Shown here piece after piece: positions 24,801-32,571 of a stretch of DNA of 64,000 nucleotides. The DNA comes from Maricaulis sp047308265 (GTDB taxonomy: Bacteria; Pseudomonadota; Alphaproteobacteria; Caulobacterales; Maricaulaceae), in assembly GCF_047308265.1 (NCBI RefSeq), contig NZ_JBKQWY010000010.1, forward strand, positions 1-64,000, read 5' to 3'. The position numbers and the translations under genes are program-made. The notes under the pieces were generated by a model. It was given only the letters and a program-made list of their open reading frames with translations. It ran no database searches and was not told the origin of the DNA. Each line of letters begins with the position of its first letter. The first letter of the stretch is position 1.

Positions 24801-25466
24801 TTACAACGCCTTACGGATCATCGTCATGCCACCCAGACGCGCCCGGAGCGCGGTGCACGCATCGCGTGAGATCACCGCCAGCGACGCCAGCAGATAGATA
24901 TCCTGATCCGACATGAAAACCGGGCGGTAAAGGCCGTGCGAATGGACAGGTCGGGCGTCTTCACCCGGCTCAGCCAGCTGAAGCCGCGCTGCGCTTTCAG
25001 CGAACACCACCCGGCCTTCGAAAAATCCTGCCCTGCACAAGTCATCGAACACCATGGCCAGATCGCCCGAGAACACAGACATGACGGACTCGCCGATCAA
25101 GGCGCTTTCCGGTCGACCGATCAGACGTTCGGTGCCCCGGCTCACGGCCAGAAATCGGCCTTCCGGATCAAAGACAGCCACAGCCGCCGGATGCCGTCGC
25201 AATTGAATGCGCCAGGTGTCCCGCGAAACGGCATAATTGGTTTCCCAGAAACGATCGAACAGCTTGGCCTGGATGCGCGCACTGGGATCGGCCAAACCAG
25301 CCTCCCACCGCGATACCATGGTCTGGGTCACACCCAGCTCATCGGCCAAAGCGGCCTGTTTAAAGCCCTTCGAGACACGATAATGACGCACCAGCGAGGG
25401 CCAGTGAATGCGCGTGTCGCGTGTCGATTGGACGTCCGTGCTCATGACCTCACAGTATTGAAGCAT
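24801..25466 (-). CDS. XRE-family regulator with PAS-like C-terminal domain (paralogue 3)
   Basis: First gene of the three-regulator operon, 221 residues. The helix-turn-helix at about 20-72 reads WPSLVRHYRVSKGFKQAALA, ELGVTQTMVSRWEAGLADP. The second half is the clearest PAS-like domain of the set: HPAAVAVFDPEGRFLAVSRG, IGRPESALIGESVMSVFSG, CRAGFFEGRVVFAES. Two starts are possible: ATG 25466 (AAGG 7 bases upstream) or ATG 25445 (MSTDVQS, GAGG but very close). It is divergent from the PiT-like permease gene across 226 bases, which makes the permease a candidate target. Confidence 0.8.
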   Translation of the reverse strand: MLQYCEVMSTDVQSTRDTRIHWPSLVRHYRVSKGFKQAALADELGVTQTMVSRWEAGLADPSARIQAKLFDRFWETNYAVSRDTWRIQLRRHPAAVAVFDPEGRFLAVSRGTERLIGRPESALIGESVMSVFSGDLAMVFDDLCRAGFFEGRVVFAESAARLQLAEPGEDARPVHSHGLYRPVFMSDQDIYLLASLAVISRDACTALRARLGGMTMIRKAL

Positions 25467-25692
25467 CAGGGAACCTTACGCCGCTTCCCCCTTCCGGGGC
25501 ATGGCGGTCATAAAATATAACCCAGATTGATGGATTTGACAAAAGTATCGGCGGCATCTGGCGCTGGAACTCGTCGCCAAAGGGACAAAACTTTGAAGAT
25601 TTGGTGACATTCTCAGTATCTGAAGACAAGGAGATTGATCACCTGGCCAAGCCGTGAAAACGTCCGCGCGATTTTGACTCGGGGAGTGTCCG

Positions 25693-26772
25693 ATGGACCA
25701 GTTAGTAGCTTGGCACGTGTTTGCCTTTGTGGGCTTCATGCTCGCGGCCTATTCAATCGTTGCCAATGACGCCATTCAGACGTTGGGTACCTTCCTCAGC
25801 TCGAATGCCAAACGTCCGTGGTGGGTCCTTTGGATCTATGCCTGCTCCATCATCGTGATCGTGATGGTGTACGGCTTCTACAGCAGCGGCGGCGATATCG
25901 CCTTCGGTCGCCTCAACCGTCTGCCCTTCCCTGAGACCGGCATTCAGTGGTGGCATGCCATCCCGCCCATCTTCCTACTTGTCCTGACGCGCTACGGCAT
26001 CCCGGTTTCGACCACCTTCCTCGTGCTGACCATCTTCGCCCTGTCAGGTGGCGACAGCACGGACGGCGTCTTCTCCAAAATGCTGACCAAGTCGGCGATG
26101 GGTTATGTGGTTGCGATCGCCGCCTCTGCGGTCGTCTACATTGTTGTATCGCGCTTCTATGAGCGCTGGATTGCCAACACGAAGGACAAGCCACTCAACC
26201 CACTCTGGTATGTGCTGCAGTGGGCGTCCACGGCATTCCTGTGGTCACAGTGGCTGATCCAGGACCTGGCCAATATCTTCGTCTTCCTGCCGCGCGAGAC
26301 CATGATCGGCGCCGATGGCGAGGTCACCGTCATCTTCTCGGTTGGTCTTCTGATTTTTGCCACGCTGGTGATGCTCGCCCTGCACGCCTTCATCTTCGCG
26401 ACCCGCGGTGGTGAAATCCAGAAGATCGTTCTGACCAAAACCAATACGACGGATGTGCGCGCCGCCACGCTGATCGACTTCATCTACGGCCTGATCCTCT
26501 ACTACTTCAAGGAGCTCAACGATGTGCCGATGAGCACAACCTGGGTCTTCCTCGGCATGCTCGCTGGTCGTGAAATCGCCGTGGCTTATGTCGGTGGCCT
26601 ACGGCCTGGTCTGGCAGCGCTCTGGGATGTGATCACCGATGTCATCCGCGCCTTTATCGGCCTGCTCATCAGTGTCTTCCTTGCCGTGCTCCTGCCGGCC
26701 TTTGCCAAGGGAGAATTGGGTGAGCTCGCCAGCAATCCGGGCGGGTATCTGGGCAGCATGTTCGGCTTCTAG
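25693..26772 (+). CDS. PiT-like (inorganic phosphate transporter-related) membrane permease
   Basis: A 359-residue polytopic membrane protein with about nine hydrophobic segments. It has inverted-repeat motifs reminiscent of the PiT phosphate/sulfate permeases: SIVANDAIQTLGTFL near residue 20 (compare GANDxxNxxG) and YGIPVSTTFLVLTIFALSGG near residue 102 (compare PVSTTH). A second, shorter counterpart appears near residue 275, LNDVPMSTTWVFLGMLAGRE. It is not a standard PitA, so I give only a family-level call; transport of phosphate or another anion is an inference. GGGGAG lies about 6 bases before the ATG. It is flanked by three XRE/PAS-like regulators on one side and a fourth on the other, and ends with a strong terminator. 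Confidence 0.6.
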   Translation: MDQLVAWHVFAFVGFMLAAYSIVANDAIQTLGTFLSSNAKRPWWVLWIYACSIIVIVMVYGFYSSGGDIAFGRLNRLPFPETGIQWWHAIPPIFLLVLTRYGIPVSTTFLVLTIFALSGGDSTDGVFSKMLTKSAMGYVVAIAASAVVYIVVSRFYERWIANTKDKPLNPLWYVLQWASTAFLWSQWLIQDLANIFVFLPRETMIGADGEVTVIFSVGLLIFATLVMLALHAFIFATRGGEIQKIVLTKTNTTDVRAATLIDFIYGLILYYFKELNDVPMSTTWVFLGMLAGREIAVAYVGGLRPGLAALWDVITDVIRAFIGLLISVFLAVLLPAFAKGELGELASNPGGYLGSMFGF

Positions 26773-26795
26773 ATCTGCTTGACTGCGAATGTTTG

Positions 26796-26826
26796 AAAGC
26801 CCCGCCACGACTGGCGGGGCTTTTTT
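26796..26826 (+). terminator. Rho-independent terminator of the PiT-like permease gene
   Basis: A perfect stem (AAAGCCCCGCCA and its complement) closes a 4-base CGAC loop and runs into a stretch of T residues. It is 23 bases after the permease stop and isolates this gene from the regulator downstream. Confidence 0.95.
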
Positions 26827-26963
26827 GTTACACCTGCAAATTGCGCCATCTGCAGGAGGTAATAATCTTATGCGTGATTTTCCCGTCTTATGAAGCGAGG
26901 TTCAAGTTTGACGCTCTGAAACCCTTGGTGGTGAGTCTTTCGCCCGCTGAGACAAACAAGATC
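26827..26963 (+). promoter_or_regulatory. Leader region of the fourth XRE regulator with mini open frames
   Basis: An AGGAGG (26854-26859) with no matching full gene is followed 10 bases later by a seven-codon frame (26870-26893). Its stop overlaps the start of a nine-codon frame (26890-26919, ATGA overlap). CCTGCA (26833-26838) can pair with TGCAGG (26851-26856), partly covering the AGGAGG. These features could be a leader-peptide control element or chance; neither frame is in phase with the regulator. Confidence 0.3.
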
Positions 26964-27554
26964 ATGAACTGGGCCAAAACCGTCCGAACACTCCGCCTGA
27001 GGCTCAAGCTGAACCAGGAAGCCTTTGCAGCGCTCATCGGCGTCAGCCAGACCTATGTCTCGCGGGTCGAGTCCGGATATGTCACGCCCAAACAGAGCCA
27101 AGCCGACGCCATTCTCAAACTCAAGGACAATCCGCGTACACGCAGCGTGTTCGATGATTTTGTATCCACAATCCATCACTCGCCCTATCCGTGCTGTTTA
27201 GTGGAAACAGCCGGGCCGGACGGATTTCAGATTGTCGCTCTGAGCCCGCCCCTGCGTCTGGGGGGACATGGCCCCGCTCTCGTTCACGGTGAAAACCAGC
27301 CGGGCCTGGGCCTTTGCAAACACCTACAGGCTTTGCAGCGAGAAGGATTTTTCGAGGGACAGCTCTCGCTGGCCACGGCCCGTATCCACTGTGACCAGCG
27401 CCATCGCAGCTGGTCTGTCCAGTACACCCCCATACGCGATGAGATCGGTCAGTGGTATGCGCACGCGATCTTCCATGACTGCGCTCATCAAGAAGACGAA
27501 CCGGCCGAAACCTTCGACCGGTTCGAGTTTCGACGCTTTGGACGTCCGGACTAG
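26964..27554 (+). CDS. XRE-family regulator, divergent fourth paralogue
   Basis: A protein of about 196 residues from ATG 26964. The helix-turn-helix is at the very N-terminus: VRTLRLRLKLNQEAFAALIG, VSQTYVSRVESGYVTPKQ. The C-terminal half keeps the theme of the three regulators upstream, including LQALQREGFFEGQLSLATA, but is more diverged. The start is not certain: the frame stays open upstream to 26793, inside the terminator, and no good ribosome site precedes 26964; GTG codons near 26928-26931 are alternatives. Its stop overlaps the stop of convergent korB in a shared CTAG. No target is known. Confidence 0.75.
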   Translation: MNWAKTVRTLRLRLKLNQEAFAALIGVSQTYVSRVESGYVTPKQSQADAILKLKDNPRTRSVFDDFVSTIHHSPYPCCLVETAGPDGFQIVALSPPLRLGGHGPALVHGENQPGLGLCKHLQALQREGFFEGQLSLATARIHCDQRHRSWSVQYTPIRDEIGQWYAHAIFHDCAHQEDEPAETFDRFEFRRFGRPD

Positions 27555-28603
27555 CGGTATCGCGCCATCAGTTTGGGCAAGGCGGCCGAGCCCGGGCATA
27601 ACTCATCATGAGGCACACGATTAAGCGGGCGTTCCGGCAATCCGTTGGTTGCATGCATGTCGGGAAGACTGTCATCAAGATAGAGAAGCCCCGTCGGAAT
27701 TTCATCGACCTGTGAACTCTCAAAGAGTGTGTTGAGGGCCTGACCGCGATCACGCGGATCATAATCATCATCCACCTTGCGAAAACGAACCTGCCCACCG
27801 TCATGGAGCGTCACGTCAATAACGCCCGTTTGCGCATACTCGCCCTCGATCGCCTCCGCCTCGGCAACAAAATCAGTGTGCACGAGAGGATGATAATACT
27901 TGTAGGTATGGGCGTAGCTCTTGGTGGACCCGGCATGATCATTGAAGGTCACGCACGGGGAAATGATATCGATCAGGGCAAATCCCTTATGGCGCAACCC
28001 CGCCTTGATCAGCGGAACCAACTGCGCCTTGTCACCGGAAAAACTCCGCGCCACAAAACCCGCACCCAGAGTCAGGGCCTGAACACACGGATCGATCGGC
28101 GTTTGATCGTGGGGAATGCCCTTCTTCGATTTCGAACCGCGATCGGCAGAGGCGGAAAACTGCCCCTTGGTCAGGCCATACACGCCATTATTCTCGATCA
28201 CGTACAACATGTTGAGATTGCGACGAATAGCGTGCGCGAACTGGCCAAAACCGATGGATAGGGAGTCTCCATCACCGGAGATCCCGATATAGTGCAGGTC
28301 ACCGTTCACGGCATTGGCCCCGGTCGCCACAGACGGCATGCGTCCGTGCACGGTGTTGATACCGTGCGATTGCCCCATGAAATAGGCCGTGGTCTTGGAA
28401 GAACATCCGATACCCGACACTTTGGCAGCGCTTTCAGGCGGTAAATCCAGCTCCCAGAAGGCCTGCACGAGCGCCGCCGTCACACTGTCATGACCACAGC
28501 CGGCACACAGCGTGGACATCACGCCCTCATAGTCACGGACCGTCAGGTCCAGACCATTGCGGGGCAGGTGTTTGTCGATGAGCGGTTTGGGCATGGATGT
28601 CAT
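27551..28603 (-). CDS. korB: 2-oxoglutarate:ferredoxin oxidoreductase, beta subunit
   Basis: KorB carries thiamine diphosphate and one [4Fe-4S] cluster. The four expected cluster cysteines are visible: Cys33 and Cys36 in STLCAGCGHDS, Cys67 in SGIGCSSKTTAYF, and one in IDIISPCVTFNDHAG. The thiamine motif is GISGDGDSLSIGFGQFAHAI with the distal ENNGVYGLTKGQFS. At 350 residues it has a C-terminal tail of about 60 residues beyond the domain, as in KorB. With KorA it converts 2-oxoglutarate to succinyl-CoA, delivering electrons to ferredoxin. Its start overlaps the korA stop by 4 bases. The pyruvate- or branched-chain-type alternatives are less likely given the fused gamma-alpha partner. Confidence 0.88.
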   Translation of the reverse strand: MTSMPKPLIDKHLPRNGLDLTVRDYEGVMSTLCAGCGHDSVTAALVQAFWELDLPPESAAKVSGIGCSSKTTAYFMGQSHGINTVHGRMPSVATGANAVNGDLHYIGISGDGDSLSIGFGQFAHAIRRNLNMLYVIENNGVYGLTKGQFSASADRGSKSKKGIPHDQTPIDPCVQALTLGAGFVARSFSGDKAQLVPLIKAGLRHKGFALIDIISPCVTFNDHAGSTKSYAHTYKYYHPLVHTDFVAEAEAIEGEYAQTGVIDVTLHDGGQVRFRKVDDDYDPRDRGQALNTLFESSQVDEIPTGLLYLDDSLPDMHATNGLPERPLNRVPHDELCPGSAALPKLMARYR

Positions 28604-30435
28604 GAGGAAGCCTCCTTCGACGCACGATGGGCGTGTATGCCCTCCACCACAAAGGCGGGATTGGCCGCCATTCCGGCATAATCGAGAACAGAAATGAGCT
28701 GGGCTTTTTCAGCGCGCGTTTCATTGATCAGCAAGGTCCGCAGCTGAGCATCGCGATTTTGCTCCACCACATAGACGGTGTCATGGGCCTCAATGAAGGC
28801 ATCGACCTCCGCACAGAACGGGAAACCGCGCACTCGCAGATAGTCCAGATGGATACCCTCGCCCGCCAGACGGTCGAGCGCTTCTCGCACGGCTCCGTCA
28901 CAGCCCCCCAGCGAGATAATGGCTGCTTCAGCCGGCTGCTCCGACTGGATGATGACCGGTCCGGGGACAGCATCGGCAGCGCTTTCCCATTTGCGCGTCA
29001 GCCGGTCGAGCACCTCCTTGTATTCGGCGCTGTCCTCGGTATATCCGCCCTTCCAGTTATGACCGGAACCACGGGTGAAATACGCCCCTTTGGGATGTTC
29101 TCCGGGCAGGGTTCGATAGGGAATGGCATCGCCATCGCGATCCTCATAACGATAGAACCGCTCGATGGTTTCCAGCTCCTCGGCATTGAGAACCTTGCCA
29201 CGGTCGGGGACATAGCTGTCATCCCAGTCCAGCTCCGGCACCATCCAGTCATTCATGCCGATATCCAGATCCGTCATGAAAAAGACCGGGGTCTGGAATC
29301 GTTCCGCCAGGTCAAAACTGGCTACGGCCATTTCGAAACATTCCTTGGGATCGGCCGGAAAGACACAGATGTGCTTGGTATCACCATGGCTGGCATAGGC
29401 CGCCAGCAGCAGATCGCATTGCTGTGTCCGGGTCGGCAGACCCGTTGATGGCCCGGCGCGCTGTACATCAAACAACACGCACGGCACTTCGCCGTAATAG
29501 GCAAAACCGATGAACTCGCTCATCAGCGAAATGCCGGGCCCCGATGTCGGCGTGAAGGCACGCGCTCCATTCCATCCCGCACCGATCACCATGCCGATCG
29601 AGGCCAGCTCATCCTCGGCCTGGATAATGCAGAAATTCTTCTTGCCCGTTTGCGCGTCCACCCGCAGTTTTTCGCAGAAGGCCTTGTAGCCATCCATCAA
29701 AGAGGTGGAGGGTGTAATAGGATACCAGGCGCCAAACGTTGCACCTGCATACACACAGCCCAGGGCAGCGGCCGTATTGCCATCGATCATGACATGACCG
29801 GCGGTCCCGTCCATCGCCTCGACTTTCAGCGGCAAGGGCTCACCAAATTCCTCCCGGACATAGGTGAGACCCAGTTCGATGGCCTTCATATTGGCATCGA
29901 TCAGGTGCGCTTTGGTACCGAACATCTCCTCGACCAGCCCCCGGATGACGGCAATATCGAGACCTGTCAGACCTGCTACCGCGCCCACATACGCCATGTT
30001 CTTCATCAGGACGCGGGTGCGGGCATTATCGAATTCGGCATTGCACAACCGCGCCAACGGCACACCAATGGCTGTGACATCCGGACGCTCATGCAGATCC
30101 GGGCGCGGCCAGGTGCTGTCATAGAGCAGATATCCGCCGGGTGAGACATCCGCGAGATCCTTTGCATAGGTCTCGGCATTCATAGCGACCAGAAGATCCA
30201 CCTCGCCGGAACGGGCCATATAGCCGTCCTTGGTCAGGCGGATCTCGTACCAGGTGGGCAAGCCCTGGATGTTTGACGGGAACAGGTTTTTTCCGACCAC
30301 AGGCACGCCCATGCGGAAAATGGATTTCATCAGCAGGCCGTTGGCACTGGCCGAACCCGTACCGTTCACATTGCCGATCTTGATGACGAAATCGTTCACG
30401 CGCACGTCCCGCGCGGTCTCAACGAGGTCCTTCAT
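28600..30435 (-). CDS. korA: 2-oxoglutarate:ferredoxin oxidoreductase, fused gamma-alpha subunit
   Basis: A 611-residue subunit. Residues about 1-190 are the gamma domain (VIKIGNVNGTGSASANGLLM, MARSGEVDLLVAMNAETYAKD). Residues about 215-400 are the pyrimidine-binding alpha domain (DGNTAAALGCVYAGATFGAW, YPITPSTSLMDGYKAF, IQAEDELASIGMVIGAGWNG, TPTSGPGISLMSEFIG), and the rest is the transketolase C-terminal-like domain (AAIISLGGCDGAVREALD). This gamma-alpha fusion is typical of KorA/VorA-type enzymes including those of aerobic bacteria. It sits in the middle of a three-gene operon with 4-base overlaps on both sides. Confidence 0.9.
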   Translation of the reverse strand: MKDLVETARDVRVNDFVIKIGNVNGTGSASANGLLMKSIFRMGVPVVGKNLFPSNIQGLPTWYEIRLTKDGYMARSGEVDLLVAMNAETYAKDLADVSPGGYLLYDSTWPRPDLHERPDVTAIGVPLARLCNAEFDNARTRVLMKNMAYVGAVAGLTGLDIAVIRGLVEEMFGTKAHLIDANMKAIELGLTYVREEFGEPLPLKVEAMDGTAGHVMIDGNTAAALGCVYAGATFGAWYPITPSTSLMDGYKAFCEKLRVDAQTGKKNFCIIQAEDELASIGMVIGAGWNGARAFTPTSGPGISLMSEFIGFAYYGEVPCVLFDVQRAGPSTGLPTRTQQCDLLLAAYASHGDTKHICVFPADPKECFEMAVASFDLAERFQTPVFFMTDLDIGMNDWMVPELDWDDSYVPDRGKVLNAEELETIERFYRYEDRDGDAIPYRTLPGEHPKGAYFTRGSGHNWKGGYTEDSAEYKEVLDRLTRKWESAADAVPGPVIIQSEQPAEAAIISLGGCDGAVREALDRLAGEGIHLDYLRVRGFPFCAEVDAFIEAHDTVYVVEQNRDAQLRTLLINETRAEKAQLISVLDYAGMAANPAFVVEGIHAHRASKEASS

Positions 30436-32228
30436 TCCGCGGCCACTCCCTTTACCTCGTCATCCACGTGCGGGATGAAAATATCCGAATCCTGCATATC
30501 CCACGCGGCGGTCGGACACCGTTCGGCACAGAGCCCGCAATGCACACACAGGTTTTCGTCCTTGATCATCACTCGGCCCGTGTCCTTGAGCGGTTCAGAC
30601 ACATAGAGCGCTTGATCCTGATTGGCGGCCGGGGCTTTCAATCGCGTTCTCAGATCCGGTTCTTCACCGTTTGCGGTAATAGTCAGACAATCGACCGGAC
30701 AGATATCGATGCAGGCGTCACATTCCTTGCAGAGCGGCGCCGCGAAGACTGTCTGGACATCGCAGTTCAAACAGCGCTGCACCTCGGTGACGATCTGTTC
30801 AGCGCTGAAGCCCAGCTCGACCTCGGTTGAAAGCGTCTTGAACCGCTCCTCCAGTTCAACCGCCGGCATGGCCCGGCGCAGGGCGCCTTCATAGCTGTTG
30901 GAGTACATCCACTCATTCATGCCCATCTTGGCCGAATTGAGATTGACCCCGCGCGGCAGACGCTCATGCAAGGCCTCGCCTTCGCAATGCTTGTGAATGG
31001 AAATCGCCGCCTGGTGTCCATGCTCAACGGCCCAGATGATGTTTTTCGGACCGAAAGCGCTATCACCTCCGAAGAATACGCCGTCTCGCGTGGATTGGTG
31101 GGTCGCCTCGTCGACGATCGGCACGCCCCATTTGTCGAATTCAATACCCAGATCCCGCTCGATCCAGGGAAAGGCGTTTTCCTGCCCGATGGCCAGGATC
31201 ACATCGTCGCACGGGATGATCGTGGACCCAGTGATCCGCTGATTGGTGATCCGGCCAGCCTCGTCGAAATCATACTCCATGACTTCGAATTCCATGCCGG
31301 TCAGACGACCGTTCTCCACCACAAAGCGTTTGGGCGAATGGTTGACGATGATCTCCACCGTCTCCTCTTCCGCATCCTCCAGCTCCCAAGGCGACGCCTT
31401 GAAGAACTCACGCGGCTTGCGGGCCATGACTTTCACGGTGTCCGCACCCAGGCGTTTCGAGGTTCGACAACAATCCATCGCGGTATTGCCAACACCAATG
31501 ATCAAAACCCGTTTTCCGATCGAATCGATATGGTCGAACGCCACGCTTTCCAGCCAGTCGATCCCGATATGGATATTGTCACGGGCCTCGTCCCGCCCCT
31601 CGATCTGCAAATCCTTGCCCTTGGGGGCTCCGGACCCAACAAAAACAGCGTCATATCCCTCGCCAAGCAGGGATTTGAGGCTTTCGATCCGGTGATTGGT
31701 CTTGAGCTCCACACCCATATCCAGGATGTAGTCGATCTCCTCGTCCAGCACGCTTTCGGGCAGGCGGAAGGCCGGAATATTCGAGATCATCAACCCGCCC
31801 GGTCGATGCATGGCCTCAAAAATCGTGCATTCATATCCCAGAGGCGCCAGATCATTGGCGACCGTCAGGGAGGCCGGGCCCGCTCCGATCAAGGCAATCC
31901 TGCGCCCATTGCTCTGCTCGGGCCGGGTGGGCAGGCGGTCGCGGATGTCGTCGCGATGATCCGCCGCTACACGCTTGAGGCGGCAGATCGCAACCGGCTC
32001 TTCTTCCACCCGCCCGCGTCGACAGGCAGGCTCGCAAGGCCGGTCACACACCCGCCCCAAGATACCTGGAAACACATTGGATCGACGATTGACCATATAG
32101 GCGTCGGAGAACCGACCCTGGGCAATCAGCCGTATATATTCAGGCACCGGCGTGTGGGCCGGGCAGGCCCATTGGCAATCGACCACTTTGTGAAAATAGT
32201 CGGGATCCTGGACGTCTGTGGGCTTCAT
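30432..32228 (-). CDS. GltD-like FAD/NAD(P) oxidoreductase with C-terminal 2[4Fe-4S] ferredoxin domain
   Basis: A 598-residue electron-transfer flavoprotein. The N-terminal cysteine domain (VDCQWACPAHTPVPEYIRL, ILGRVCDRPCEPACRRG) matches the Fe-S part of glutamate synthase small subunits. An FAD loop follows (RRIALIGAGPASLTVANDLA), then an NAD(P) loop (KRVLIIGVGNTAMDCCRTS) and GVFFGGDSAFGPKNIIWAVE. The C-terminus adds two ferredoxin-like clusters: CLNCDVQ and CKECDACIDICPVDC, then CVHCGLCAERCP. ATG 32228 has GGAGG 7 bases upstream. It is the first gene of the operon and probably links ferredoxin electrons from KorAB to NAD(P). Glutamate synthase itself is unlikely, since no large subunit is adjacent. 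Confidence 0.85.
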   Translation of the reverse strand: MKPTDVQDPDYFHKVVDCQWACPAHTPVPEYIRLIAQGRFSDAYMVNRRSNVFPGILGRVCDRPCEPACRRGRVEEEPVAICRLKRVAADHRDDIRDRLPTRPEQSNGRRIALIGAGPASLTVANDLAPLGYECTIFEAMHRPGGLMISNIPAFRLPESVLDEEIDYILDMGVELKTNHRIESLKSLLGEGYDAVFVGSGAPKGKDLQIEGRDEARDNIHIGIDWLESVAFDHIDSIGKRVLIIGVGNTAMDCCRTSKRLGADTVKVMARKPREFFKASPWELEDAEEETVEIIVNHSPKRFVVENGRLTGMEFEVMEYDFDEAGRITNQRITGSTIIPCDDVILAIGQENAFPWIERDLGIEFDKWGVPIVDEATHQSTRDGVFFGGDSAFGPKNIIWAVEHGHQAAISIHKHCEGEALHERLPRGVNLNSAKMGMNEWMYSNSYEGALRRAMPAVELEERFKTLSTEVELGFSAEQIVTEVQRCLNCDVQTVFAAPLCKECDACIDICPVDCLTITANGEEPDLRTRLKAPAANQDQALYVSEPLKDTGRVMIKDENLCVHCGLCAERCPTAAWDMQDSDIFIPHVDDEVKGVAAE

Positions 32229-32571
32229 TCCTTCCCCTCCCCGGTTGACCAATCAGGTCAGGCGCGATCATTTTCGCCGCGCTTTTTCAGACATCTACTC
32301 GAACGCCCCCTGACCTATGGGTCAAGCAAAAGCCAACTTCCTCACGCAATAATGTTTGCGAGTGAGACCCATTCACCGCACGAAAACTGGGGTTGGCAAT
32401 CGGCTGCCGGCTTTAGCGCAAACATCGAAAAATCCTTTCACCCTGCAGACATGCATAACGATATCCACACCGGTGGAAGGGCTGGTCGATAGCGGTAAAA
32501 CCGTTACTCTCACAGATACATCGTGTCTCAAGACCGCTTGAAAACCCCGTTCCGTGAAAGTCCGCAATCCC
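32229..32571. promoter_or_regulatory. Divergent promoter region of the KOR operon and proA
   Basis: No gene is supported in these 343 bases. The KOR side holds two palindromes with the same half-site: TGACC-N5-GGTCA at 32246-32260 and TGACC-N4-GGTCA at 32311-32324, 65 bases (about six helical turns) apart. A longer imperfect hairpin, CTCAC-GCAA, six-base loop, TTGC-GA-GTGAG with a 2-base bulge, lies at 32341-32366. These look like operators, but the binding protein is unknown. proA has an alternative GTG start at 32554. Confidence 0.5.

Noticed and set aside
30966..32492. 508-codon plus-strand open frame opposite the KOR-associated oxidoreductase
   Set aside because: No domain features; the minus strand encodes clear FAD, NAD(P) and Fe-S motifs.
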